Source: Sinohyriopsis cumingii
Lineage: Eukaryota; Mollusca; Bivalvia; Unionida; Unionidae
Direction of reading: 5' to 3'
DNA: 64,000 bases
NCBI GenBank assembly: GCA_028554795.2
Contig: CM068839.1
Coordinates: forward strand, 10,381,220 to 10,445,219
A program made the translations under genes and the position numbers. The notes under the pieces were generated by a model that was given only the letters and a program-made list of their open reading frames with translations, was not told the DNA's origin and did not search any database. This document shows positions 1 through 12,884 of the stretch, piece by piece. Position 1 is the stretch's first letter, and the number at the start of each line of letters is the position of its first letter.

Positions 1-530
1 CTACGTCATGTTATCAGATTGTTCCTTTTGCGTGGAATCTACCTCAGATTAGGAAAACCACTATGTGCAAATAATTTAAATTGCAGTTACTCGTCGTATC
101 CATATTTTATTCCTTGCAGTATCATAAGTTACAGATACAAAATAAACGTATTCACCTTTTTCTTTCCCTCTCACTTAATTATGTTTTCTTTCTTTTGGGA
201 CGTGCGTGAAGAAAATTTGAAAGAGACTGCAGTCGATCTTAAAAGACTATTTTGTTCTTCATTAATGCTGACTACTGATATCTTTAGAATAAGACATGAA
301 ATAAATACATTCCAAAGAAGAATCTACCCCATCTCAATCTTTATCTTTTGAAGAACATTTGTCCGGACTTTAGAAGCACTTTATTAGACTACTACTGCTG
401 TACAATCCAAATGATCCAGTGGATTTACAGCTGGGGAAAATGTGATTTTATATAAGTTTATATAGTTGTTCTATTTAAATCATTTAGGATTCAATAGTAT
501 TGGTTATGTATGTAGGGTCCCCTTCCCTCA
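1..530. other. AT-rich intergenic DNA
   Basis: No ORF with recognisable protein similarity, no RNA gene and no clear repeat is visible here. Short open frames exist but have low-complexity composition and mostly lack an ATG start. Confidence 0.5.

Positions 531-563
<33 letters not shown>
531..563. repeat. (CA)n microsatellite
   Basis: An uninterrupted run of CA dinucleotides about 32 bp long. Simple sequence repeat of host intergenic DNA. Confidence 0.9.
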
Positions 564-566
<3 letters not shown>

Positions 567-2149
567 ATCCGCACGCACTTGAAATTTTCTTAATGTGTTT
601 GTTACTAAAAGTTTCTTTTTTTTAAATGTACGCTCTTCCATGATTCAGTTAAGAACCTGGATGAACATGAAATTACGTCGCTTCTCAAAGGTTATAGGTA
701 AATCTTACTTAGAACAGTTGTATGACAATAATTGCTGGACAAAAAATTAATGACATTTCATTGAAAAACTGTCTTCGACTTTCAACGAAGGAGATGGGTT
801 GAGTAAGTTATCTTTGGTCATCCCTTGAATGTATTAGTCACTTTCGTCGTTTGGACAGACATAAGCAAACCCTACCCACAAAAAATAACTTTTCAGAACA
901 AGCTCAAATATGGATAGTCACTGTTTTACTAAAGGAACGTTTTAGTAAAATGTTATTGTTAAACACAGAATGTTAAGTACTAATTAAGAAACAACAAGTA
1001 TGGGTTCGGGTAATTGAAAAACGTACAAATCATTTAAGTGTAATCGGAAAAAGGAAATAACACTTGTAACTGTCCTCCCCCGACTTGTCTTTGAACGGAA
1101 GCTTTTCTCTTCCTTTGGTTCTCTTCCTAGCACATGCTTAACGGCAGCTAATTCTGCACGTGCCGGAAAGAGGGATGTTGATTAATATGTATTCGGTCAA
1201 ACAGGATTGTTTTGACCCCTCCTTACCAATTAATAATATTTGGGACAAATACATCAACTCAGTCAAAACCTAAAAACATCCTGTATATTGTAACCATTCT
1301 TAGCGATGCTGTTAAAGATAGATAGCTGTATACGTATAAAGAACAAGTCGTAAACTAAAGACTTGACAAGCGAACAGGAAAACAACTCAAAAAGTTAGAT
1401 TCGTGATAAAATCTACACTATAAGGATGGGTGGATATATTAGCGATTATGCAAGAGAAAAAGTGGATAAGGAATTTGCGACAGGGAAATGCTATATTTTT
1501 ATGATTATTGACAGTAAACAGTCAAAATATTTAAAGGAATATAGTTTACACCAAAATGACCATCTGTTCCTGCAAACGGCTGTGAAAAACTTCAGCTTAT
1601 ATACTGATTGCATATTCCAGGATCGTAATCAATTTAGTTGAAATTGCTGCATCATATTATTTACCCCTGCAACAAAAATAATGCTGAATAGTACATGATG
1701 TACTTTTTCATTCCTGCTTACTGTTTTATTAAAAAAAGACATTATCATGGCTAACAATGATCGTTTCAATCGACCCAGATATCATCAAATTCTGACAAAA
1801 TACTGGACTTGGAAAGACTCATTTCTCAACAAGCACAAGAAAAGAGAGAAAGAGAGAGAGACTCTTTATTGACTCTTATTCGACTTCCAAATTTAAACTA
1901 AAAATGACAGATAGGAAAGACCAAAGAAAACCCACTGTTTAGTACTGACGACTCAGTATAAAAATAGCATTGTTTTATTGAAATCAGCTTCTAAAATTTA
2001 CCGTGGACAAAGCATGACAGCAATAATGCTGAAATCCAAGCAATTTAACTTAAAAAACCCATCTCAGATATAGATTGAGTTGCATACTCTTTGTTTTTAA
2101 AGTTGGTTTGGGGGTGGGGGTTGGTGTAATGTTTTACATCTTGCAACAC
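564..2149. other. Intergenic DNA without supported genes
   Basis: AT-rich sequence. The only ATG-initiated frame of note (1426-1641) encodes 71 residues that resemble no family I know. Nothing here can be supported as a gene. Confidence 0.45.
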
Positions 2150-2300
2150 AAGTAGGTTATTGAGTGCAGAGGCAATTGGAGTAAAGTGCCTTTCCTAAGG
2201 ACGATAGCTGACCAAGGCTGGTCCGAGAGTATAATTCAAACTCGCCTAATTTCGGTCGTGAGTCCGGCACGCTAGCCACTGAGCTAATGCGGCTCCCTAT
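2150..2300 (-). repeat. tRNA-derived SINE-like copy (minus strand)
   Basis: On the minus strand a tRNA A-box-like stretch (TTAGCTCAGTGGCTAGCGTG, about 2269-2288) is followed by a diverged B-box region. The distal part shares the GGAGTAAA-TGCCTTTC-TAAGG segment with the copy at 15580-15780, so both belong to one family. The B box is decayed (GTTTGAATTAT), which argues for an old copy. Confidence 0.55.
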
Positions 2301-2309
2301 ATTAAAAGT

Positions 2310-3230
2310 AATGCATTCTTTATAGATAAAGCTTCTTTTAATCAAGAAAAGTCGTTATATTCAAATGATGAAAATGTAAACCAACCGAAACGCTTACCGT
2401 ATGTACTTCTGCATATACATAGATCAAGAACAGGTCTCTCCCTTATTTTCAGTTGTACCGCGTCTCTTATGCCGACATATACGGTTGCATTTTAAAGTGT
2501 ATGTACAGCCTTTTAAAATTTCCAAACACATCAATTATCTGTTCAATGAGAACTATATTTTGATGTTACACGGGGGCACCTGTTTCATCTATTGACAAGA
2601 ACCAGTAGTACGCATTTCCATTGAAAACTTTGATTCAATCCTTTCATCTTGATTTATCTACCTTAAATGGATTAGGGGAACTGCCTTACGTCAAATACTA
2701 ATGTAATTATCTTACATCAATTAGAAAATAAATTTTATTTGATCTTTCATTGATATATGTGATATTTGTTTTGAGGTTTTTATTGCAATGCATGTCCTTG
2801 GTTATACGAAAAGTCGCATGTCGTTTTAATTCAGGATTTTATTGCGATACTGTAGTGAGTGCACTGAACACTGACGCATAAAGAAACACAGTTAATCGTG
2901 AATGTAAGATCCTATAACCCATTTTCCCTCCTGTTCTTTTTTAATGAGATTTAATTGAACCTCCTTCTCGGCAGATTCCGAAATTCGGATCTGAATAACT
3001 TCAGTTTCCTGAGTTATTTATCAGTATTTTAAAACCTTGTATTTTCAGTAAGGAAACAAAACCTCGATCTGAATGCAAGGTTACCATTTGTTGTACAGGT
3101 ACATGAGCCAAAAGTGTTTACAGAAAAACTAAATAAAAACAAAAGTGTCTCATGGTCTGGTCTTATTTCTATAGGACTTAGTGTCTATACAGAATGTCAG
3201 CAAAGTAAGTGAACAGGTTAGAGTGTTGTT
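2310..3230. other. Intergenic DNA
   Basis: Non-repetitive AT-rich sequence. No supported gene or regulatory feature. Confidence 0.4.
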
Positions 3231-3231
3231 A

Positions 3232-3320
3232 TTCGTCCCAAGATCGAACCCGTGCCATGAGTAACGGCAACTGTCATCAAACTCATGCCCCAGCACCCTA
3301 ACCTCACGGCCACGCGTTCA
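3232..3320 (-). repeat. tRNA-like fragment (SINE head or tRNA pseudogene)
   Basis: The minus strand carries GTGGCCGTGAGGTTAGGGTGC (A-box-like, about 3292-3312) and GGTTCGATCTT (B-box-like, about 3240-3250), spaced as in a tRNA-derived promoter. There is no good cloverleaf acceptor stem, so a SINE head or tRNA pseudogene is more likely than a functional tRNA. Confidence 0.45.
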
Positions 3321-3855
3321 TTCTCACGAAAAGAGAGAGTATGGTCCAAATGAAGGACTCTAGACACACGAGAACTCATTCGCTGTCAGGCTGAATTAAC
3401 ACTCAACTATATGCATAAACCTATTGGATTTTTATTTAGAATTTATGTAGAAGGACACTAATATAAACAAACTGGATAAACCATGCCTGCCTATGTATGA
3501 GTGTTGCCACATTTCCTAAATAACGAAAAAGAAACAAAATAAACAAATAGAAAAAGGAAATGAAGAAAACCACAAAAGAAGCAATACAAAACTATGTGAT
3601 GATTTACAGTGACTAAAATATATATCCGCTCTAAGCTCTCCATATGTATAATGCTTCTAACGTGAGAAATACTCCGCAAGTACAAGAGGGTTGTATTTTT
3701 TCAGCTTGAGAAAGGTATATCATTACACATTTGAATCGATGCGAACTTATATCTCACGCACCTTTCCACACCCTTGTACGATCCGATGAGAATGAGAACA
3801 CGTGTACTATTTCTTGTGTGAGTTCCGATCTTCTTTCATCCTTTCTTCTGCGGTT
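3321..3855. other. Intergenic DNA
   Basis: No gene, RNA or repeat that I can support. Confidence 0.4.
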
Positions 3856-3859
3856 TGTG

Positions 3860-4505
3860 AGCGGTACTTTATTACTAGTGTCGGCGATATTTTAATACTA
3901 GTGTCAATGATACTTTAATATTAGTGTCAGCATTACTTCAATACTAGTGTCGGCGATACTTTAATATTAGTGTCCGCGATACTTTAATGCTAGTGTCAGC
4001 GTTACTTTATTATTAGTGTCAGCGTTACTTTATTACTAGTGTCCGCGATACTTTAATACTAGTGTCAGCGTTACTTTAATACTAGTGTCAGCGTTACTTT
4101 AATACTAGTGTCAGCGTTACTTTATTACTAGTGTCAGCGATACTTTAATACTAGTGTCAGCGTTACTTTAATACTAGTGTCAGCGTTACTTTAATACTAG
4201 TGTCAGCGTTACTTTATTACTAGTGTCAGCGATACTTTAATACTAGTGTCAGCGTTACTTTAATACTAGTGTCAGCGTTACTTTATTACTAGTGTCAGCG
4301 ATACTTTAATACTAATGTCAGCGTTACTTTATTACTAGTGTCAGCGATACTTTAATACTAATGTCAGCGTTACTTTATTACTAGTGTCAGCGATACTTTA
4401 ATACTGATGTCAGCGTTACTTTATTACTAGTGTCAGCGATACTTTAATACTAGTGTCAGCGATACCTTAATACTAGTGGCAGCGATACTTTATTACAAGT
4501 GGCAG
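3860..4505. repeat. Tandem array, 23-bp unit, about 28 copies
   Basis: The unit is close to TACTTTAATACTAGTGTCAG plus CGT. Units alternate irregularly between CGTTAC and CGATAC at one junction and between TTTAATAC and TTTATTAC in the core. Left-end units are more diverged than central ones. It is a minisatellite. Spacing is the repeat itself, with no unique spacers, so it is not a CRISPR array. Confidence 0.9.
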
Positions 4506-5185
4506 CACAGATAAAACTCGATATCGGTCGTGACGTCAATACTATTGCTATATTGTTAATTTTGTTTCGAAAAAAAATAACGTTAATTTTACCTAATTTT
4601 GATTTCAAAAACCTATGGGACTGTATAAACCTGGGCGTTATATATTGCGCTGGTGCTACATATGTTTCGGTCTCAGTCTTTTATGCCTGAAAGCCGAATG
4701 ATTGGAAACACGGTGGCCAAGCAAAAGATTAGTTGTCTAAAATGTCATCTAAACTGTCACCGCTTTTCATTTATTTATTTATTCATAACTTTTCACATTT
4801 CCTCTTTTATTCTGAATGCATGGATACGAGAGCAGAGAGAACCGACAGTAGTTCAACCATCTGTAATTCATCGTACTAGGATACATACATCTCATTTGTT
4901 TGCTTCTTCATTTTATGATGATATCAAATGCTTTAATACTTTCAGCCATCTTGTGGAATTTCCTCCCGTAACAAATGAAAATTAATTCCATGAACATACA
5001 GATGACATGACATGCATAAAGAAAAAATAAACTAATCCAAATATGCATTGAAATAAGCAAGACAAAAAAAAAATGTTAACAATTACTATTCTACTATTCC
5101 TATTAAAATAATTCTAAGGAACGACCCCCAATAGTGTATGACTACTCAAGCCAGAATAGATATATCTACCCCAACTAGTGTATGA
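4506..5185. other. Intergenic DNA
   Basis: Two overlapping open frames (4499-4690 and 4653-4985) have no recognisable domain. They begin inside or next to the 23-bp array and are probably chance ORFs. Confidence 0.4.
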
Positions 5186-5284
5186 CTACTCAAGAGAGAG
5201 AGAGACAGAGAGAGAGGCAGGCAGGCAGGCATGCATGCATACATACATACATACATACATACATACATACATACATACATACAT
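5186..5284. repeat. Compound microsatellite (AG)n-(GGCA)n-(CATA)n
   Basis: A purine-rich AG tract, a short GGCA run and an ATAC/CATA tetranucleotide run of about 55 bp (5229-5284) lie in series. The frame read through it (5146-5442, minus) is a repeat shadow. Confidence 0.9.
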
Positions 5285-5519
5285 GGATGCATAATAAGCA
5301 ATATCCTCTTAATGATGTCCATTAGTATTTTATTAGAAGAAAAGTAAAGAAAAAGAGGTATTGAATGGAAAGAAAAGGAAAGAAAAGGAAAAGAATGGAT
5401 AGACGGAAGAAAGAAAGTATGACAGTAAAGAAATATAACCAAAAATATTATAAATACACATGTCTGTCAAATCATACAATCCAAAAGAAAAATAGAGAAC
5501 GAGTATTCATTCTAAGTCA

Positions 5520-5795
5520 CATGCCTACATAGAAGTAGTATATGGGGCCAATATGGGGAAATCTAGGAATTTACATTTATGGAGACAATATGGGGATGTA
5601 CGGGATTTAAAAATAATGGGCTACTATTGGGATGTATTGGAATTAATATTGCTATGTCACTGGGGATGTATGGGAATAACATAACTGCGCAACTATGGGG
5701 ATATATGGGAATTTAACATGAGTGGGTACTATGGTGATGAATGGAATTTTAACCGTAGCAGTTTCGGGCCTGTATGGGATGGTAAATAAATTTAT
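5520..5795. repeat. Degenerate minisatellite with GGGAATTTAACAT motif
   Basis: About seven degenerate units of 35-45 bp are built on TATGGGGATGTATGGGAATTT. The 13-mer GGGAATTTAACAT at about 5707 also occurs in the terminal minisatellites of both Polinton copies (about 26773, 26811; 46255 with one extra A). It may be a relic of a Polinton end or an unrelated minisatellite. Confidence 0.6.
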
Positions 5796-5929
5796 TCAGC
5801 TGGACTACTATATCGTCCAAAGGAATTTGGTGTATGCATTTGTTTCAAAACTAAAAAAGAACGATTGATATGAAAGGGGTTGTGTAAGGAGTTCGAATAC
5901 ATTTTCTTGTAAAGAGGCCCCCACACAAG

Positions 5930-6670
5930 TTGTTATCGACAAACACCTTTTTGACTGACCAACAATATATTGACTGAACAATACTTATTCTAATTTACCA
6001 ACAACTATTCAAACTGGTTAACACCTATTTACACTGAACATGGTCTATTGTGACTTACAAGCATCTATCTGGACTAATCAACTGCTAGTTTGACTAAAAC
6101 ACCTATTATAATTGATCCATGGTTATTGTGACTAACAAACACCTCACCTATTCTCACTGACCACAACCTATTCAGAACTATCAATAGTGACTGACCAATA
6201 CCTATCGCGACTTACCACCACCTATTCTAACAGATCAATACTGATTGAAATAAACTATGTCCATAGCTACTGATTAAAACTTATTGTAACAAGCCAACAT
6301 ATATTCCGACTGACCAACATCTATTTGATTGAATAAGACCAAATTTGTAAATAACCGAAACTTATTCTGAATGACCAATATTTAATGTGATTGACCAGCA
6401 TCTATTATCACTAACAGCACCTATTTTGAATGAACAACATATATTGACAAACACCTGTTTTGACTGAACAATGCCAATCTTGCGACTAACCAAAACCTAT
6501 CCCGACTGATCAAAACCAAACGAAAATCTTCTCTGACTGACCAATATCTATTGTGACTGATCAACATCTATTATCACAGACCAACATCTGTTTTGACTTA
6601 ACAACCCATATTCTAACCAATACAGGCTCTAATAAAACAATACTTCTTCTATCTTACAAAAACATATTCT
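5930..6670. repeat. Highly degenerate short tandem array
   Basis: Repeated variants of TGACTGACCAACATCTATT recur every 20-30 bp across about 740 bp, with many substitutions and indels. It looks like an old, decaying minisatellite. No coding potential is seen. Confidence 0.7.
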
Positions 6671-7424
6671 GACTCACCAAAGACGGGTTTCGTTTACTTT
6701 TATATCGTATGAGGAGCTGTAGTTATAGGCTTCCTTTTCTATGACAGTCAAGCTAAATAGTATTGTTGATGTACATGGTACATTGAGTGTCTGTAATTGT
6801 AAAGTGAAGGAATAATGTATCCGTAGCTTGATAAAGAAAGGGAAGTTTAATATTGTCGGTGCACTGGCTATTTTATATATGGACCAATGAATGGATATAA
6901 AGAGTGAATGAAATAGCGAAGAAAGGAAACGAAATGGGTCCGAAAACAAAACAAAGCAGAGAAGTTAAATAGTGCGGTCCCTAAAACACGCTCTTTGGAA
7001 AAAATTGCTCTTACGAACCAACAAGTTGCACTGAGCAGTGTAACCGTTTTACGTCGGGTCTCTATATAGTGAGAGAAACGAACTATCGAATAAGACTCTA
7101 TGTTATGATATTATTATCTCTCCGTATTCATCAACACCATTACACGACCTAGGGAATCAAGATCATCGAAGGTCGTACCATATCACAGAGATAATCTATT
7201 GTTCGAATTTGTCTCGATGTAAACTTGATCGGAGATCGGATATGATCGGATATGATCCTCTGTGCTGCATACAAACACATTATCTGCTGAAGCTCGTGTT
7301 AGTAGTGGATTTGCTGCGTAACTCTTTTGTCGACCATCTCAGTAACTCTACGGGTCTGCTAAATTCCAATCATACGGGAGATTTTAAACTGTCTATGGTG
7401 ATTGAAAGTCGCAAACTATCGTGA
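6671..7424. other. Intergenic DNA
   Basis: Open frames of 70-90 residues at 6674-6949 (minus) and 7209-7424 (plus) show no domain, and I cannot support either as a gene. Confidence 0.4.
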
Positions 7425-8370
7425 CTTTTTTGTCTGAAAATTCCGTTTCAAGTCTAACAACATATCATCAAACAAGTCAATTACAAACGCGGCCAATTTC
7501 TGTGCGAGCATATCGGAATTAAATCTTTGAATCTGACAGCATAAATAAGGCTAAATAAATGATTGTGTTTCCTATCGCCCTGGTTTTAAATTAGGGTAGG
7601 TAGGTAGTTTTGTTTAAAGCTTATATGTGTATATGGTTAATAAATATAATGTACTAAGAACTTCAAGTACTGGGCTAAACTTGATGCACAAATAAATTGC
7701 TTCTTAAATTCATTTTTTACGGTGGAGGGAGACGGTGGAGTGCTAGGGTCGGCAAGTCAGCAACGAAAAACAGGAAGGTCGGAGGACAGGAAACATATTT
7801 TTCGTGCCTAAATGTATGTTGCGTGGTTCGAAATTTCCCAAAGTCAGCTTACTCAGGAGTTGGATGTGAAAAGAAGGTTTTACTGTTTAAGTATAACCTT
7901 CACCCTTGGTTTATCTTGACTTTCTAGGCCCTGATGATGGCGGTGATACGGATCGATCATCACATCTTGTTTCAGGATGACACTCGCTCTAAGTACTGAC
8001 GTAAAATAGTTCACTACAACTCAAAATCTTTTGAAAATACAGATTTGCTTTCAAGAATGTATCCTAGGGATCGTCCTATTGCCTTTCTCTCCCATCGATT
8101 AGTTACAATGACCCAATCGTATTTCCTTAGTACTTCATTGTTTCAACCATTCATTGACTCGCATATAAAACAGCGATTGGGTTGGGAATATTAACTTTCC
8201 CTTTTTTCCAAGCTACAGATAATGTTATTGTTTCTGTACATGTGCACACTATACCATGTTCATCAGCAATGTACTTTGCTTGTTTTAGCAACTGACAAAT
8301 ATAACTGTAACTCTCCATTCGATATAAAAGTACACGAAACCTCAAACGGAATTTAGAAACTTGTGATCTT
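7425..8370. repeat. Segmental duplication, copy A
   Basis: Blocks here recur in the same order at 9241-10205. Examples are ACAAACGCGG-CAATT followed by GGAATT-AAATCTTTGAATC-GAC near 7485-7545 (matching about 9280-9340), and ATATAAAAGTACACGA near 8325 (matching about 10158). The copies are diverged and differ by indels. No gene is supported in either. Confidence 0.6.
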
Positions 8371-8806
8371 GTTTTTGTTAACGTCGTTTTTATTTTTCTG
8401 ATATCGTTTTGGATCTAACTACACCTGAAGTTAAACCTAAATCCAATACTGACTGATTTACTTCTAGCTTTAGTACACCGGATCTCAAAAGATTTATATG
8501 CTCGTCCTTGCCGCCACCATTGCCATCGTTGCCCTTTGTTTATCTGTTAGTTCGTTCATTTAAACGGTTGCCTCGGTTGAAAATCAAAATGTTAATTCAT
8601 GGTCACTGCTACATTTAATCGAACAAGAATTACAAGTTTCAGAGAATAAAGGCTTACATTTTATAGTTACACTTTCCCTGAACGTAACTGTCGTGCACTT
8701 TATACCGCCCAAACTATAAACAGTTCCTTTTTCTGATCTGAGAAAGATAATATCAAAGCGAAAATGTTTAAATGCTACACTTCATGTCTAATCTAAAATT
8801 GAATAG
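8371..8806. other. Intergenic DNA
   Basis: Unique AT-rich sequence between the duplicated block and the 37-bp array. Nothing else is supported. Confidence 0.4.
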
Positions 8807-9252
8807 GTCATAACCAATCTCGGCTTTACGTCTGACATTGTCGGTCATAACCAATCTCGGCTTTACGTCTGACATTGTCGGTCATAACCAATCTCGGCCT
8901 TACGTCTGACATTATCGGTCATAACCAATCTCGGCCTTACGTCTGACATTGTCGGTCATAACCAATCTCGACCTTACGTCTGACATTGTCGGTCATAACC
9001 AATCTCGGCCTTGCGTCTGACATTGTCGGTCATAACCAATCTCGGCCTTACGTCTGACATTGTCGGTCATAACCGATCTCGGCCTTACGTCTGACATTGT
9101 CGGTCATAACCGATCTCGGCCTTACGTCTGACATTGTCGGTCATAACCGATCTCGGCCTTACGTCTGACATTGTCGGTCATAACCGATCTCGGCCTTACG
9201 TCTGACATTGTCGGTCATAACCGATCTCGGCCTTACGTCTGACATTGTCGTC
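8807..9252. repeat. Tandem array, 37-bp unit, 12 copies
   Basis: The unit reads CGGTCATAACCAATCTCGGC followed by CTTACGTCTGACATTGT. The first seven units carry ACCAATCTC, and the last five carry ACCGATCTC. This clean left-to-right switch suggests local spread of one variant. The 71-codon minus frame over it is a shadow. Confidence 0.92.
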
Positions 9253-10205
9253 TCAATCCGTCCAACACAAGCTAGTGACAAACGCGGACAATTCCTCTGA
9301 TGACTTTGGAATTGAAATCTTTGAATCCGACGGTGTAAGAGCATCCTATCGTTTAAATATTTTTCAGAAGTCAATTTGCTTGCTGGTTGAATATGGAGAA
9401 AGAAAAAAAATCATCGAGTGATTCAGTGTGGCTTTCACACATGCACGACATTGCCTTCTTCGGTGGTGGTATTGATAAGTGTGGTAATGTGTATACATCA
9501 ATTATATCATTATAAAAGTCGCTAAGATGCAATTGTACTACTGTTGTCGTCGTACCTTCACTTCTGGCTCATTTGTATAGGTTTGTTTTTGTATTTTGTG
9601 ATCGTTTCATGATGAGATTCCCTATCAATATATACTATCAATAAGATTTTCAACGAATCAAGACGAATGAGCGGAAAAACATCAAAACATATGGTGAGAT
9701 ATTTTATGAAAGTGATTCGATCATTCATGACATTTAACAAAACATCTGCGGAAATTCAAAACCTGTCCCGAGACTAGAGTGAAGATATCTGTTACGTATG
9801 TCAATATAAATGGAACTGGGCCCCAGAGTATCCACAATTCCAAAGAAACATAACCACTCCTCCGAAGAACTGTAACAAGAACGAAGATCAATGTTTTGTG
9901 TTCACATTTCAAGCCATTATTCCTCAAACCGTCAAAAGTACAATAGAAAAAGAGGAAAATGAGGAGAACGAAGAGAAAGAGAAGGAAAAAGCCACTTCAT
10001 AAAAATCAAACGTAGACACTAACAAGACATCATCCGACAGAACAATTAACTTTTGTGAAATGGCGTGCTTGAAATTCATTATCATTTCTATTTCACGAGA
10101 ATAGTATTATTCCCTTTTTACCTTCTTATATCATGTTAGATTGTAATTCCCCATTCAGTATAAAAGTACACGACACCGAAGGCTGAATTCAGAACTTGTG
10201 AGTAC
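9253..10205. repeat. Segmental duplication, copy B
   Basis: The partner of the block at 7425-8370, with matched motifs at its start and end. A TATAAAAG box (about 10159-10166) is conserved in both copies, but no reading frame follows it. Confidence 0.55.
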
Positions 10206-11445
10206 AGGTACTACAGTCAATCAGTAAAAAGGAGGAAATTCATGGTAGCACCCTATATTCAGTAGTGGCCTTAGCGAGGGGCGAAAAGTTCGCACCGAGC
10301 AAGCGGGGTGGCTGGGGGGGGGGGGGGGGAGGGAACTGGCGAAAATTTTGGAGTTTTTTAAAACATTATCATTAAAGCAAATTATTCAACAGTAAAATTG
10401 ATTTTAAAAACAAACCTCTATTTTTATATGAACATTTTAGAGAATTTCTTCAGTGATATAGAAATTAGATTTTGAGGGTCCATTGTCCTCTCTTGTGGTT
10501 AGAAATCAGACCCCTGGATGACTCCGTGCTAATTGCCTTATACTATATATGCATATAGCAACTTGTAACTTACACCATCGTAAAGTAGATATTCCAAATT
10601 TTCCCCTGTGTACGATGTGTGTGTCTTCTTTACTTTAACACTTGTTTAGAGGACAAAAACGAAAATATTATTCTAATGCTTACACGTTTCCTGTATTTCA
10701 AAGAAACACTTTATTATATTTGTATTCCCATCTAAAATACGCTCTCCAATAATATGGCAGCCGCTCAGACTGGTTTGCAACTGTGATACGTATAAGCCGC
10801 GAAACTAACTTAGTTTGGAACTTAACTCGGTGAAGTTGTGGGCCCATGGTTCCTTATTTACCGACCATATAAATGTCCAAAAAATAAAACTCGGGATCAA
10901 CGATTTTATTCTCAGATTGTTACAGTCTTCCCAAGAATCCTTTTTATATAATTTTGATTTTCTTACATACGGACATTTTTGGATCTGCTTTTTTTCTTTT
11001 CTTCCTTGAAGTAATAAGTGCTACATTTTTCATCTTCATACGAATCTAACGTGAAAGTGGTGGGCCATGCACGCTTGATGTAAAGAGAACAGTGTGCCTG
11101 ACAATGTTTTTTTTTAAAAAATATTAAGGCGAGATAAATGTTGACTATCATAGTAAAATGGTGTACTAGGTACGGCGTTGTAAAGAAAAGAGTTGAGACG
11201 ATAGTTTCTTAAATGATATTTTTTCAAGGATAATTATCTTTAACTTGAACAATAACATCAGGCCGTGGAAAATATACGTATGATAAATTCAATCCCCATA
11301 ACCTGCGTTTGTGTACAAAATCGACCTGTACCGATTAATTATTTGACATTTGGCTTAGCTATTGATATTAACAATTATAAAATTCAGGCCATACATTTCC
11401 ATACGTTGTGCAATCATCTTATTCTTTCTAACCTGGTTTTGAGAG

Positions 11446-11476
<31 letters not shown>

Positions 11477-12884
11477 AATAATAATAATAATAATAATAAT
11501 GATAATAATAATATTCTAATGATTAAATTTTCTATGTATACTCAGTCTCAATATAAAAAAAATCATTTGCATGTCTACGGTACATATTAACAAGTCTTCA
11601 TCAAAAACAAGTCACTCTAGTCAAGTGAAGCTGTTAATAGTAGTTTTAATAACATGTAGATATAGTATTTCCTCGGAAGAGAATAACTCCATACATCTGA
11701 AAGCCGACGATATGTTTTCGCTCCTGTTTCATATTTTAACAGTTACATCGATGTACTTAACTTGCTTGCTTACATAAACATATTATCCCCAAACCCTATC
11801 GGACGTGATTTGTCAAATTTTGCAAGGGCAGTTCAATGAGTATTTTCGAATAAAAAATACCCAACCCATTTAACGTCAGACAACGTCAGACAAGCATCCA
11901 TACTATAAGAAAGCTGTTGTTTAGTTTTCTTTAATAGAGTCTAAATTGCACAAACATTGAGTTCTAGATACGCATTCCTTGTTTAAACTCCCAACAAATA
12001 TGTCACACAAGTACGTCGTATAAATGCGTAAGTATCAAACGTGTATATGTTATATTTATATTGCTTTAGAAAAAAACCATCCATATGCCAAGCTGCACTG
12101 AAAATGTGGGAAACATTTCTAGTTTCCCATCAACGTCATGGAGCCACTTAAACAGCAAACAATCATACGCATTTTTATATAACCGCTAAATACAAGTCAC
12201 GTCAATTCGTGACTCAACTTTCTGACCGAATTATCTTTACATTATTTGGTGACCTACTGCCTTCGATCTACAAAATAAGGTAACGCTTACAAAACCCGCA
12301 CGTAAAGTTACTGTCCTTTGGGGGTCAATTTAAAATATATTCATGGGCCAAGTTTATGTCAACAAGTATTCCTCAACAAAAATAGATATGCTAATCCATA
12401 GCGTATCATCTCTTCTTTTTTAAAATACATTTTCCTCATTATATCTTTTCTTATAATTCTTTTCATTATTATCTCTTTCTTCCATACCTTGGTTTTGACT
12501 AAAGATGCGCCTTCCTTGCGCACGAATTTAAAACGAATTAAAATCGATTTCCGTCAAGGTTACTGCAGTCATCCTACAAATCAGTAATTATTTGATTTAA
12601 TGACTCTGTTGCCCACCCCACCCCACACACACCCCCGACAAATTCCTTTCATATGATGCATTATTCAAATTGTATGTTGTGTTGTAATCAGGAAATCAAC
12701 GGTACATACATTTCTAAGCACACGCGTCGCTCCTAACCTGTTTTTTTCTCTTTCAGAAGAGAAGGCTTGATATACAGTAATATTGATAAATTATTTACAT
12801 TTTGACACACACTAAATATTCATTTCTTTATTTTGGATCAGTTGCATGTTGCAGATAGTAAGAAAAAAGTAGCATTCAACGAGA
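10206..12884. other. Intergenic DNA with G-run and microsatellite
   Basis: Contains a poly-G run of about 15 bp (around 10315-10330) in a G-rich context that looks like a dispersed repeat (about 10260-10540). An (ACA)n-(ATA)n tract lies at about 11447-11515. No supported gene. Confidence 0.55.

Noticed and set aside
3232-3320. Functional tRNA gene
   Set aside because: A and B boxes are visible but no convincing acceptor stem or anticodon arm; more likely a SINE head or pseudogene.
3860-4505. CRISPR-like regular repeats (also 8807-9252, 20395-21725 and 26135-26490)
   Set aside because: Units abut without unique spacers, the sequence is eukaryotic and no cas genes are present. These are minisatellites or satellites.
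10258-10340. G-rich run as a regulatory G-quadruplex
   Set aside because: Mostly a single homopolymer next to a likely dispersed repeat; no gene nearby to regulate.
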